A stretch of DNA of 64,000 nt from Thozetella sp. PMI_491 (taxonomy: Eukaryota; Ascomycota; Sordariomycetes; Chaetosphaeriales; Chaetosphaeriaceae): assembly GCA_021432635.1 (NCBI GenBank), contig MU270067.1:186001-250000 (forward strand), in the 5' to 3' direction. The position numbers and the translations under genes are program-made. Positions 34,209 to 45,640 of this stretch are shown in pieces (position 1 is the stretch's first letter; each line of letters opens with the position of its first letter). The notes under the pieces are model-generated. The model was given only the letters and a program-made list of their open reading frames with translations, searched no databases and was not told the DNA's origin.

Positions 34209-36119
34209 ATGGAGGAAGGACCCCAGGTGCTCCCGCCCCTGCCGGCGACCCTGGAGCCCATCTCGAGACCCAGCTCGACATCGACGCAGTCTTCAGCGCT
34301 CCCCGCTGCCCCCCCTGCGCCTCCTGCTGCTACTGCCGTGGCCACCCACCCGCAAATGCCCCCAACTCAACTGCCTGGCATCTCGACTCTAGCCGCTGGG
34401 CCTTCGGCGACTAGCTCCCCGCAACCCAGGTTAGTCAGACCCTCTACCCCGGTGCTGGGAGGCAGGAGAATTTGGATATGTCACGTTGTCTGCCTCGCCA
34501 TTTTATCCGCGGTTAGATGCAAGAGCTCCTGAGCCGTGGACCGCCCGATGGCTAGCCGGTCGCATATTCCGGGGTCTAGTGAGCGCAAGCTGGCCGGCTC
34601 CTTTGCGTCTCGCATGCGCCAAGCCCCATACAGCGTTGCTCAAGGATCTTCTCCACGAACCCGTGTTCTAATACTGACTATCGCTTTTCAGAGCCCCCCC
34701 CGGCCTCCTCCCCGCTTATACCACGACCTCGCCGGCGAGCACTGCTGGTCCTGCAGGCAGTCCCGCTGGGGCTTTGGTAAGTGCCGTCTTTCGATCCCTA
34801 TCGCCTGTCGTTCCATCTACCCTCCCACCACGATCCACTGGTGTTCCTCCTCATTGGCCCAGCCGGCATCGAGTCCTGTGCCGGCGACAAGGCCCGAGAT
34901 ATCAAAACCCTTGAATATGATTGGCAGATAAGATTTTTATAAGTGGACCCTTGGCGGAACCCACCCTAGATAACAGACATGGAGCCAAAATTTTCAAAGC
35001 TCCACGTCTTATCTCCAATCTCCCTTCCCTTATCCGATATCATCACTATCATATCTACTTTCCCCATTATCTCAGTATCACCTCTGATCGCCATCACGCT
35101 CTCCCCCCCATCGCGGACTCACACATTGATTTCCTGATCCCGACCAATCGTGCGATACAGGCGCCATGGCGACATATGTTAACAACGAGCAGCCAACGTG
35201 CCACAACTGCGAGACGTCCACCACCCCTCTTTGGCGGCGCGACGAGCATGGAGCCATTCTGTGCAATGCCTGCGGCCTCTTCCTCAAGCTGCACGGTCGC
35301 CCGCGACCCATCTCGCTGAAGACAGACGTTATCAAGAGTCGCAACCGCGTCAAGACTGTGCGACCCGATCTGGCGAAACAGAAGAAGGTAAATCATACCC
35401 CCCTCGGCGCGCTGCCACCGACTCGCCCGCTTCTCTCTAACAACCTCCAGGCGCAACAACATCCGGGGATGCCTACATCTGTCGATGCAAACGGCACCGA
35501 TCCAAATGGCGCACGACGGGGCTCTCAAAAGCTGGTTAACGGCCACGTCGATGACACGAATTCGCCAATCTCGCGCACTGGCACCCCGAACATGTACAAC
35601 CATGGCATTGGCATGTACCCAAGCATGGACGACCCGCAGTTCCAGGGCCAATCCCTGCCAGGATTCTCGGTTACCGGCGCGTCGCCCGGCCGCGCTGCAT
35701 CACCGATGAATGGAGACAATGTGCCCCAGACGCACGAGCAGCTTATCGCCGCCAATGCGAGCCTCAAGACCCGTGTCAACGAGCTCGAAGTCATCCAAGA
35801 GCTGTATCGCGGACGCCTTCAGCAGCTCGAGACGGAGCAGCAGGCTCGCGAGATTGGCGGTATCGAGACCCAGCTCCGCTCCGAGCTCGCCACCGTGAGC
35901 GACTCCGAGGCTCAGCTGCGCAAGGAGCTCGACGAGAGCCACAGGAGAGAGAACATGCTCAAGCGCCGCCTGGACGAGCTAGAGCTAGAATTGGAGCTGA
36001 AGAACTCCAAGGAGTCTCCTGATGCGCATGATAACGGCCGCGCGAAAAAGCCTCGCCTCGATGAGCCCGTCGAGAAGGCGGAGCAGCCCGCTGCCCCTAC
36101 CCCTCAATCTGAGTCCTGA
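34209..36119 (+). CDS. areB: AreB/ASD-4-type GATA transcription factor
   Basis: The gene encodes a nuclear GATA factor with one class IVa zinc finger and a C-terminal coiled coil, the layout of AreB/ASD-4/Dal80-type regulators that counter AreA in nitrogen control. The long form joins 34209-34429, 34692-34776, 35193-35387 and 35451-36119 in phase, for 389 residues. The finger is CHNC-x17-CNAC (Cys105 to Cys129) followed by [15 protein letters not shown]. The N-terminal 102 residues are Pro/Ser/Ala/Thr-rich. The tail holds a leucine-zipper-like stretch ([15 protein letters not shown] and onward) and a basic KKPRLD patch. A second start at 35166 (MATYVNNEQ) runs in frame straight into the finger and would give a short form. 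The intron 35388-35450 is 63 nt and stop-free, so its retention would add 21 residues. The AreB name is by domain order and finger sequence. Confidence 0.88.
34926..35014. promoter_or_regulatory. GATA-factor site cluster in the intron upstream of the inner start
   Basis: Three HGATAR-type sites lie within 90 bp: AGATAAG at 34926-34932, AGATAA at 34968-34973 and CTTATCT (reverse AGATAAG) at 35008-35014. A CTTATCC follows at 35029. They sit 150-240 bp before the inner ATG at 35166, where an internal promoter would be expected. Autoregulation or AreA control is inferred. Confidence 0.55.
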
Positions 36120-36883
36120 GTTTGCCCAACGTCGTTATATGTCCTTGCTTCGCGATGCCAACCCAAGGGCTCGTCGGCCCTGGCTAGGGACTTGGAAGAG
36201 TCCTGTGTACTATACTACTGCTGCCTGCTTTCGAGCCCTTTTCCTTGTCCGACGCCACCTGCGAAAAAGATGAAAGGGGAGACGGGAGGGAGCAGCTGGA
36301 TGATGAGCGTCACAGAACCGCGGTAATATTTCCTTTGATGACCTGACCTGACACTTGACGACCTCGCCTCCACCTCGCAGCGTGGTGCCAGTCGCTATGG
36401 CTACACTATGGCGACACGGCCTACGACACGTACTGTTGGTTGCCATGCTCCCCGGCTTCGCTATCAAGGGCCGTACGTAATAGACCAGCGGAGGGCATGA
36501 TGGGTCAAGAGTGCGGGCGGGTGTCTAATCTGCGCGGCATTTGTTTATGACCCCCCGGCTCTATCGAAGAGGATGGGCCATGATGACGGAGTCTAAGGAG
36601 TATTCGTGTAATGGAATACAGCAAAAGGCGTGGAACACAAAAGTTCGCTTTGGGCTTTGCTTTGATACCACAAGAGTATCCTATCTAGAGGAAATAAGAC
36701 TCTAATTCTCTCACGTGTGATTGGCTAGCTACCCGTGCTTGCATCACGTTTTGCTTGGGCTGATGAGTAGAATATAATGCCACAAACTAGATTGACTGCC
36801 TTATGAACGAGGAGGTCCCAGCACGCCTCGGGTTCGCTTGCTTGCCTCAGCCCCACGGACTCCCTACTGAGACGGTCATGTTC
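36120..36883. other. Convergent 3' intergenic region
   Basis: This is the space between the stop codons of the GATA gene and the potassium channel gene. No gene is supported. Confidence 0.7.
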
Positions 36884-39748
36884 TCATTCCTGCTCTTTCA
36901 AATGCCCCCCCGCATCTTCGCACTCCACTCCCTCTATCGTGGATGTAGAGAGCGTCACGTCCGCACCACTGCGTTCAGGTCCATTCTCCGCTATGGTATC
37001 TTCCCGAGCACTTTGACGATGCTGGATACGCAGTTAGTCGGACCCAGTCCTTTCCAGCGTTGTCAAGAGCAGGCAACTCACTGTTCTCGCCTGCCGCCTC
37101 GTATACCGGTTCAGGCTCTCGCATAACCGGTCCAGAACCCATTCAGGTTCGGTGATGTCGGCTAGCATGGGGCTGTCCTCGCCGATCCAATCCCACTCCA
37201 CCAATCCTTCCTCTTCCTCGAGCGCGGCGGCTTCTTCGTGGGAAAGACGACTAAACCGAATGAGCTTGGTAAAGTGCACCCACTCCTCGTATCCATACCG
37301 CTTCGGCGGCTCCATCCTCAGGTGCTGGGCAACCGATTTGATGGAAATAGCCAGCTCACGGGCCAAGTCATGCTCGGTCGGATCCTCTAGAGCCGTTCGC
37401 TCGAGGCTGGCAGAAATGGCGCTACTTTTTCGGCGGCCTCGGCCGCTTGGGCTAACTTCCGAGATATCTTCCGGCCCTCCTTCGGATGGAGCATCCTGGC
37501 TGGCCTCCAGGTCCTGGGGGTCAGGGAGATTGTCCACCGGGGTTGGACGGTCGGGATCTTGGACCTGGAAGCCTTCGGAGATGCGCTTACGCTGCTGATG
37601 GCGTTCGGAAAGGCGGGACAGAAAGTTGAGCAGAGCAGGGTGGTGGTCGAGGTATGCCCGAACAACCCCCTTTTTGGGCATGATGGTCCAGTCGGCGAGG
37701 GTGAAAGTGCCCCGGTTCACGGCCGAAACCACAGTACGAGACATGATTTGAATCAGGACTGTGACAATGGGTACGGCGATGAGAGACCACACTATGAAGA
37801 ACGGCTTTCCTATGTTGGACTTTGCAGAATAGTCGCCATACCTGTAATCGGTCCAATATTAGTGTCACAACCAGGGACGCTTGGAAGAAGGGGGAAGTGG
37901 AGGCTCCTGCTGGGGGCGGAGAGGGGAGTAAAACGAACCCGATGGTGAGAAGGGCCGCGAAGCAGAAGTAGAGCGCATCAAAGTACGACATCTCCTGCAG
38001 ACGGGACTCCGTGATCATAAAAACTAATGCACCAACACCCCACAGGATCCCGAAGGCTAAGAACGCCATCCCCAATGAGAGATATCTGACGCCATTAGCG
38101 AACCACTCTCGCAAGTCTCACGTCTGTCAACTTACTGCTTCCACCGCCTCGTTTCTTCTTGGATCTCTCGCATTGCCTCGAATCTGTCCTTCTCCTCTTG
38201 TAGCAGCAGCAACTTCTGCCGCCGCTGTCTCCTCTTCTCGGCCGGCGAGTTTGCCGCGCCCCGCGCGCGCATCTTCTCATCCCGGCTCTTAGCCGGGAGC
38301 GACCGCGCAGCGCCTCCTCTACCACCACCGCTTGCGTGGCCTTTCTTCTCGCGAAAGGTTACTGTCCTACCCACGATTTCGAGGTGGCCGTACTTGGTGA
38401 TGGAGTCGCGCCGGGCGGCTGATCCCCTGCGCGACTGGTCACGCGGGGGCAGGCCTAGTCGTTCGCGGAGCTCGTTCTCGTTAGTGACAGTGCGTCCGAC
38501 GGTGGACTCACGTGCGTGCCGCTGGTGCCGCTTGATGATCTTGTCGGCGCTGATGTTGGCCGCGAACCCGCTGATGGAGGAGATGACCAGACCGAGGAAG
38601 ATGATGCCGACCAGCTCAAAGACAAAGAGAAAGCCACGGCCGGCGGGGGTCGCCGGGGAGATATCCCCAAACCCGATGGTGAGGATAGACTGTGATGCGG
38701 AGTGGTTAGCGACTGGCGTGGAGACAGCCATACAAAGTCGGTAAGGGGGTTATGTTGATGTGGGTCTCAGGGGTACTGTTTACGCACCACGTCAGCATAG
38801 TAGAGGGCGTTAGCAAATGTCCAGCCCTCGACAGCACAGAAGATACCCGCACCGCCCGCGAGCCAGAAAAAGAACATCATAGTCTGCAAGATCAAGGTCC
38901 GCTGGTCGTCGTCCAGGTGGAACTGCTGAGGATAGTGCCCCTTGAAATAGCCGACAATATTAATGGTTAGGATGATCGCAGCCGAGAGGTATAGTATAGA
39001 AGCAAGAACAGCATGCCAGAAACCCTGGGAGTATATTTCCCCGGGAGGGATAGGAGGCACGTAGATGCTCATTGCAGCAGTGATGGCGATGAGCTTTCGG
39101 CGTTATGGAACGTCAACTGTTTGCACAGCATGCAATGGTCGGCCAGCTTGTCAACTTACAATTGCCGACGAAAAGATCCAGAAGAGGATGGACAGGGGCA
39201 AGGCGATGATGTATCGCACACGACCTGTGAAATTGAGAAGAAGGAAGATGTTGCCCGTGAATCCAAAGGCGAGGGATATGGCATTGCAGATGATCTCCCT
39301 GTAGCCCACAGTCAGCACAGCCTCCCGCTGGACATGGTAGAAGCAGGCCAGATGGAGTACCATCTAGGGTCCGCGATTCCGACGCCATTGTTGTCGGCGC
39401 CATCAGGGAGCTCTCCGTTGTCTGGCAGAGTGAGCCTCCAAGGGGAGACCAACGCTGCTATAGACAACATGCTGGACAGGGGACCGACGGTTGCCGCCAC
39501 CAGCGGAATGGCTGTGGAGGCGAACCACCATCGTCTGCCAGGGTAGGGTTGCAGTGTCAGCCGAGGGACTGCCGGGGCACCACGGCGGGTCTGAGGAAGG
39601 CTCACTGGGGAAGGTCATCGTTTCGGCCGCGAAGCTTGATCCGCCCGCCGGCGACAGATCTGATCGTGTCCGTTCGGTTGAGCCCATTGACGAGCGCATC
39701 ATCCTGGCTGGACGAGCCGCCCCGCCTTGGGTCCCATTCTCCCGTCAT
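36884..39748 (-). CDS. TOK1: TOK-type outwardly rectifying two-pore potassium channel
   Basis: Eight exons, 39748-39606, 39534-39361, 39298-39160, 39093-38788, 38689-38136, 38085-37939, 37841-37082 and 37021-36884, join in phase to 786 residues. Fungal TOK channels sit in the plasma membrane, have eight spans and two pore loops per subunit, and let potassium out on depolarisation. Spans are visible in exons 2-4 (for example FASTAIPLVAATVGPLSSML and VLASILYLSAAIILTI). Pore 1 has the filter TIGFGD at 258-263 at the start of exon 5. Pore 2 has TIGYGD at 486-491, whose first Gly codon is split by intron 6. A long cytoplasmic linker rich in Arg/Lys/Ala separates pore domains. The acidic C-terminal tail ends GGHLKEQE in a separate short exon. 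The last exon was found by phase and a GACTAAC branch site. Confidence 0.93.
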
Positions 39749-41650
39749 GACGGGATGAAGCCCCGACGGGCCGCTCGGAGTATAGTTGGTAGTAAGCTAG
39801 CTCGCAGTTAAGCTTTTGGGAGACATTTGGCCGCAGCGCGGGTATCTATCAAGCTTGGCGTGCAGCGGGGGAACCCGGGCGCGACTAAGTCAGTGGACAT
39901 ACAGGGTTGCTACGAGGGATTAATACTCGTCGTCGAAGGAGGGGTCGCGATCGCCCTAGAGAGCGATATAATCGACGGAGAAGATCACAGGCGGTGCATC
40001 AAGACAATCAAAGCCGCGAGGCAATGGACGGTAGATACGCTAGCAAAGAACCATTCCTAGGAAAGACCTAGGGCAAAGCTTGTCTCGCGGGCGCTTGATA
40101 AGGCTAGGTATTTATCTCTTGATCTCTTACAGATCGATTTTAGCTATTTGGTTTAGCTATCAGAGCTCGACGCCACCAAAACCCAACTTGGGCCTGCGCC
40201 TCCAGCCGCAGTCTATCGCCCCCCTCCTCTCTCTTCAGAGGTCTACTCCGTAGGCGTATTCCTGAGGACACACCCTCGGAAGAGTAATAAAGCAGCTAAA
40301 GCTCTGGTAGTAGGTATCTTCGTACTCCGAGTCAAATGCGCGACCGAGCACAATCTCTCGATCTTAGCAGCTGCGATAGCATTACGACGAGAGAGTAACG
40401 CAAAGAAACCCGCGTGATTGCCTTTACTCAACGAGCCCGCTTGGCTCATCGAATTGGCGACGACCCTGCCCCTGCCACGACGTTGCATTCGTGCTTGTGA
40501 GTGACGAAGACACAGGATACTCCTCCTGCCAGATCACTATCGGGTTCGGTTGTCAGGGGCCTAAGGTAGCTTTGCGTGGTATTTGCGTAAATCCTGGGGG
40601 TAGCACTGCACTACTCGTCTAGATCTGCGTTGTGCTACGACGCCGACGTCGCCTCTGTGGCCCCGCAAGGTTGACGTGGCTCTCTCTCGGTGTGCTCCAG
40701 AGAAGGGCGTTTGGCATATGACCAAGACGCACACTACGTGATCTGGCTACAGCTCATGGGATGGCGCCCTGTCTACCTGACATGAGCTCCCTTGGCAAGG
40801 CCCAGCCAATCGATTCGACATGCCTCGCCACTAGTGTAAATGCAGAGTAGATGTCCTGAAAAGCACCCAAATCTAGCCCGGGTGGCCTAATTAGGTAGAT
40901 CCCTCCTCCATCCAACTCGGCCCGTCTGGGCTCCGGGAGCGAAGAACCTGGCGGCGGTGACCTGGGCTCCGTCGCCGGAAGCGGGCCCTGATGCTTCTCC
41001 CTCCTTCAACAAAGCACGTTACCAAGACGCTTACCGGGCAAATTCTCCGCCTGTTCTATCCGAACACGGCGAGCGAATTTGTGGGATCAAGAGGGATCTT
41101 CCGGTATGGGGCGGGATGGGGGACTCCGCAGACTGGAATGTAGGTAGCCGCTGCAAACCCTTCGTGCCGGGTACCCACCCGTCGCCATACGGTATGTGAG
41201 AGCACGTGTGCGTAAAGGAAACGAAATGAAGATAGAGGAGTAGAGGCTGCTTTCTCTGGTTGCTTGACAAGAAGGATTCGATCTCCGAGAACCGTATCTG
41301 AAGCCAGCTAGGCAGGCCTCTGCGTGTGGACACGGCGAGTAGTCGCGTGTGGGAAAGCTAGGCGAATGCAATCCTTGGGCGCCGGAAAATAGAGCCCCTG
41401 ATGCTGCCAAACCGGTCGCACCGGCGTGTCCCTGCATTCTTCACCTCGAAGGGTGTGACCTCGCGAGTCGCGAGTGTCTCAAACTGGGTCCCTGCCCGAC
41501 TACACCCCCCTCCACTCCTGAATTGCCTCCCAGCTTTAGGAAGAGTGTCTCCCCGGATCGCCAGGATGTCGAGGTATATTTTTTTCCCCTCTGCCCACAG
41601 TTGAATCCCTGTGACGAGAAGAGGAGCAAGCCCCATCACCAATCCCCAAG
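39749..41650. other. 1.9-kb interval with a possible decayed element
   Basis: No intact gene is supported. A 77-codon plus-strand frame (39827-40060) reads coherently, then continues as short open pieces broken by TAG/TAA stops to about 40.5 kb, with a lower-GC look than its neighbours. This could be a degraded element, but I recognise no protein. The last 250 bases are the likely promoter and CT-rich leader of the next gene. Confidence 0.5.
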
Positions 41651-42220
41651 ATGCCGTTCTTCTTGGTGGACAAGACGCCCTACTCGCCGGCCGTATCGTC
41701 GCCGCTCAACCCGGAGAGCTGCTATGAAATCCCGCGCAAGAACGCACGGCGATGTAAAGCCATTCGGCTGAGCGGCCGCAAGATACCAAACCCGATCAGC
41801 CCGACACAGAAGCTGCTCCGGCAGAAGGCAGAGGCAGCCTGGCGTTCAGAAAAGGGGCACTTCACCTCCCCTCCCCGGAGCTCTGTATGTGACAATTCGA
41901 TGGACATCGCCGTGGGCTATAGCGAATCCCAGCTCGACAACCAAGCACACAAGAAGCAGAGTCTGCAGCTAAGAATCAGCATCGACCGGGCCACGGTAGT
42001 CACAGTTATCCCGATCTCCATCAACGGCAAGGTCTTCCAGCATCACCCCAGGGACGCCTTCCATGACGACCAGGAGGGCCTCATTCTGACGCATAAGCGT
42101 GGCCAAGGCGCCGCCGCCGCTCGAAAGGTCCTCTTGATCATGATGCTGCTCTGCGTCTTGGGGCTGGCCACGGTGTTTCGACTGCGGGTGGTCCTGGGGC
42201 GACCCCCAATCATCTCATGA
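41651..42220 (+). CDS. Small single-span membrane protein, hypothetical
   Basis: One intronless frame encodes 189 residues from an ATG in good context (CCCAAGATGCC). The N-terminal 80 residues are basic and Pro/Ser-rich (SPLNPESCYEIPRKNARRCK, RKIPNPISPTQKLLRQKAE). A middle segment, SLQLRISIDRATVVTVIPIS, looks like beta strands. A hydrophobic span (VLLIMMLLCVLGLATVF) lies near residues 160-176, followed by LRVVLGRPP, which suggests a tail-anchored or type II protein. I recognise no family. It converges with the mitochondrial gene downstream. A pyrimidine tract ending CCCACAG just before could be a 5'-UTR intron. Coding status is probable from length and composition only. Confidence 0.5.
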   Translation: MPFFLVDKTPYSPAVSSPLNPESCYEIPRKNARRCKAIRLSGRKIPNPISPTQKLLRQKAEAAWRSEKGHFTSPPRSSVCDNSMDIAVGYSESQLDNQAHKKQSLQLRISIDRATVVTVIPISINGKVFQHHPRDAFHDDQEGLILTHKRGQGAAAARKVLLIMMLLCVLGLATVFRLRVVLGRPPIIS

Positions 42221-42513
42221 GTGTTGTCCCAGGAGAAAGAAAGCACATCACAGTCGAGTATGAAGGGGGTGTTGCTCGATTCGATCTATCTCGAACGCTC
42301 TGTCTCGGATGCTTGAGCCGAGACGCGAGCCAGCATCGGTCCTCCTTCTCGCGTCAGCCAAAGGAGGACAAAAAAAGAAGCCGAGTTTGGTCTATCGTCA
42401 GTTCATACGGTCCGCCCTGGGTACCCCAACCCCCCGTCTATAATCCCCGGTTTGTGTCATCGCGGAGACAAGTATTGTACAGCTCGTTTTGTCATCGTAA
42501 ACACTCGCCTGTC

Positions 42514-43464
42514 TCACTGCATCTTCTTCTGCTCCTTCCTGGTGGCATCGTCCGCTGCAGCTTTCGGAGCCGCCTCCCCAGCTCCGCCCCGCTTCGCGGC
42601 GAGCTCTTCGTTCTGCTTCTTGATGGCCATCTCAACCTGCCATATGGCCCGTTCCAGCTCGACCTCCAGCTGAGGGAGGTCGAGGGCCTCGGTCATCTTC
42701 TTGCCGTTCGCTTGGGAGAGGAGCATCGTCTCGCCCTCGGGATGGGACAAGTCCGAGTTTGGTTCGTTCAGCGGGCTGGCGTCTGTGGTTGGCTCTGGCG
42801 TGGATGGTAGGGGGTGTTTTCGGTCGGCGTACACCTGGTCTACAACCGGCGATGGGGTGTAATCTAAAAGCCTGTTCTTTAGGAGGAATTGAATATGCTT
42901 TCCACCTCCGAGGGCCCTCCAGTGCGACCATGCGCGGTAGGCGAGGTAGAAGAATGGTAGGTTGGGCACTCTGCCGAGATGATGTCTGTTAGATGGGACG
43001 AGGCTCGGGGGAGGGAATCACACATACACCGGGATGAGGGCGACGGGGGCGGTGAAGGGCATGGCGATGAAGCACCACATCATCTTCCTCTTGTGCAAAG
43101 CCTCCCGCTCCGTGGCCAGCTTCTCCAGGATGCCCGGGACTCTTTCCAAAGGCATTATGGTCTGAGGGTAGACAACCTCGGCCCGAGTTTTGCCTTGTAC
43201 CTCGTCATCCTTCCTGCGCTTCGAGAGCGGAGGGACCGATTTCAGGCCCCATTCCTCATACGGTATCCTTCGGAAGGCGTAGTTGCCATAGTTGACCACC
43301 GACTTCTGCCAGCCACTCTCCTTCTTTTCCCAACCAGCCCAGACTTTGGCCACGCGCTCCTGAACCTTGTCCCCCAACGTCTGCTTCTCCGTGGCCGCAG
43401 CGTTGAGCCGGTGGCAGAACAGGAGCGTTCGGCGCGTGGAGACGGGGAGCAGGTAGAACTTCAT
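42514..43464 (-). CDS. Mitochondrial K+/H+ exchange-related protein
   Basis: Two exons, 43464-43028 and 42970-42514, join as GT|A to give 297 residues. The sequence matches the Mit_KHE1 family (yeast YDL183C type), inner-membrane proteins linked to potassium/proton exchange and mitochondrial volume control. The N-terminus (MKFYLLPVSTRRTLLFCHRL) is basic and hydrophobic, fitting import. Key blocks are YGNYAFRRIPYEEWGLKSVP, a hydrophobic segment MMWCFIAMPFTAPVALIP that crosses the intron, and VPNLPFFYLAYRAWSHWRAL. The C-terminal third is charged and coiled-coil-like (LEVELERAIWQVEMAIKKQN) with an Ala/Lys-rich end. The donor GTATGT at 43027 was chosen over the overlapping GTGTAT because only it keeps the frame. 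Confidence 0.88.
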
Positions 43465-44454
43465 GGTCGCACACCTGCGCAGGCGTAGCCTGAAGAGGCG
43501 TCTGTCGTTTCGAGTGCAAAAGCCGCTACGTCAGCACTCCACGCACGGGACAGCGGAGCTGTGCTGTTTCGCCGGCGCCGTTGCTAGGACCGAGTCAGCC
43601 GGAGCGAAGCGTGCATCGTCAAGGAGAGAAGAGAAAGGGCGTCCGGGGCGGTGGAGGCCAAGGGCCGCGCAGTTATGAGGGTTATGGAGGGAGGGGGGGG
43701 TAGAAGATGGATTCGAGACAAAGGGGAGCAAAAGATTCAAATGGGAGGGGGCAACCGGTCATGAAGCGATGTCACTGTCGGGAAGATTCCCATTCCATCA
43801 TCTCCCCTGCTAGCGGAAAATGCGCTAAGGCCTGGAAGCTTGACTGCTGAGTTGCCCGCCAAACGGTGACGCACATTCGCCTCAGGATCCCTGTGAGTGG
43901 TCAATTCAAGCGCTGTTATCGAGATACAGGCAGCGGGGCTATGACACGCTCACTACCGGCACGACGCCCTCGCTTGGTATCCCTGTACGGACGCTGAAAT
44001 AACCCAAGCCTCGGGCGATCATGTGGTCCCACCCTAACATCTCCCCTAGTGGGATGCGCTTGGCCTGAGCTCAGCGCCTCGCAAAATCGTGGTAGTGGTT
44101 CGCACGGGTGCGAGGTGGTGCCCATGCGCCAAAGCTGCCATCGTCAGGTGCCGGTGCTCAGAAGACCCAACCGGTCCAAACACGCGCAACCGGCTGCGTG
44201 TGTGCTCGACAGAGGCTCGAGAGCGAGGCCCTTCGACCCTTCCTACCTTCGCTGCGGCGACCATCATGTAGCGACAAATCCCTTGCGTTGCTCTGGAATC
44301 CGCCGCGAATCTTTACACCCGCGCCGCCACTTTCCTTTTGTATTGTTTAATGTATTTTCGCTGCCTGTGAGCCAGCCCCCCTTGGCTCTCTGGATAACCT
44401 CGTCCCGCCGCGCCGACTCGCAGCCGACGCAGGGCCGGCCGGCCGACCGCCACC
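43465..44454. promoter_or_regulatory. Divergent promoter region
   Basis: This 1-kb interval separates the starts of the mitochondrial K+/H+ exchange-related gene (minus) and the Srf1-like gene (plus). No gene is supported inside it. No specific operator was identified. Confidence 0.55.
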
Positions 44455-45640
44455 ATGACGGGACTGCCCACGCCGCCAGCCTCGAGATCCTCTCGCCCTG
44501 ACAAGCGTGCCTCCGTCGCTACAGCTAGCACGTCGGGAACCGCGGCCTCCCGCCGCCGCACTCGGCGGTCTTTACCTCGTGAGTCTGACTTTTGCTCCGT
44601 GGCAGCCGCTGCGCTGCTGCTCCTGTGAGCCCGAGAGCACAATTGACACGGGACCATTTCTAGCATGGATAAGCTCCTACGAAGCGAGGCATGGCGCCCC
44701 GACCGAGGACGAGCTTCGCGCGCTGGCGACGCCCCCTCAGCGATCCCTACCGGCCCGGCGGAACAACACCCCCCAACAGCTGGAGCGGAAAGTCTCCAAG
44801 GATGGCTACGTGGACATGGTCCACCCCATCCCTCACCAAAACGCAAACAAGGTTACCAAATTTCTAAATCGCAAGAGCGCCGCGGAGCGAGGGCGACAGT
44901 GGGACCACCTGCGGTCTGCCGAGCCCGTCATCGTGCCAGGATACATGGCCGCGAGTTCGAATGCACAATGGAGAGCATTCCTGCAGTCGTCTCAGTACGG
45001 TCATCTCCCAAACGAAGAAGCCGAGATTGTCGACCCCGAGGTGCTGGACAAACTCCAGCCGGGCTTTAACAATCCCGTCGATATACCTCCGCCCCAGGAT
45101 GCCAACAGGACCCGGGGCACAAGGAGACAAGTTCTCTACAAGAGGATATGGAATCACATTCTCAACGACCCTTTCGTCCCTCTGGTCTTCCGCTTAACCG
45201 TGCTGCTGACCTCCATCCTCGGCCTCGCTCTATCGGGACGCATGTACGAGACCGAGTTTCAGGAAGGGGTCAGGGAGAGTTCAGAACGGACGGACTCTCT
45301 GATCGCCATTGTGGTCGACACGGTCGCGATACCTTATATTGGGTACATGACGTGGGATGAATACACGGGGAAACCCCTGGGGTTGCGGCCCCCGACGCAG
45401 AAGATCTCGTTGATTCTCATGGACCTGCTCTTCATCATCTTCAAGTCCGTCAGCGCGACGCTGGCGTTTGAGACTTTGCTGTACCACCCCTCGATCCATG
45501 CCGAGGTGAATCGGTACAGCCAGGCTTTGGCGGCGTTTCTCACGGTTGGGCTCATTGCATGGACTTTCACATTTAGCGTCAATGTATTTCGGCTAGTCCA
45601 GAGACTTGGAGGAGGCGATGAGGAGGACAGAGGCTCATAG
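44455..45640 (+). CDS. Srf1-like four-span membrane protein (phospholipase D regulator family)
   Basis: Two exons, 44455-44578 and 44664-45640, join as C|CA and give 366 residues starting MTGLPTPPASRSSRPDKRAS. The soluble half carries RSLPPWISSYEARHG, PVIVPGYMAASS, WRAFLQSSQYGHLP and LDKLQPGFNNPVDIPPP, which I associate with the fungal Srf1 family. Four hydrophobic spans follow: VPLVFRLTVLLTSILGLAL, SLIAIVVDTVAIPYIGYM, LILMDLLFIIFKSVSATLA and LAAFLTVGLIAWTFTFSVNV. Srf1 in yeast is a membrane protein that regulates the phospholipase D Spo14. The family call rests on my memory of these motifs; the gene model and topology are firm. Confidence 0.78.

Noticed and set aside
34863-34930. Extra exon of the GATA gene (frame reading [14 protein letters not shown])
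   Set aside because: It has a good acceptor and keeps phase, but ends in a stop without a usable donor. It could only be an alternative short C-terminal exon, which I cannot support.
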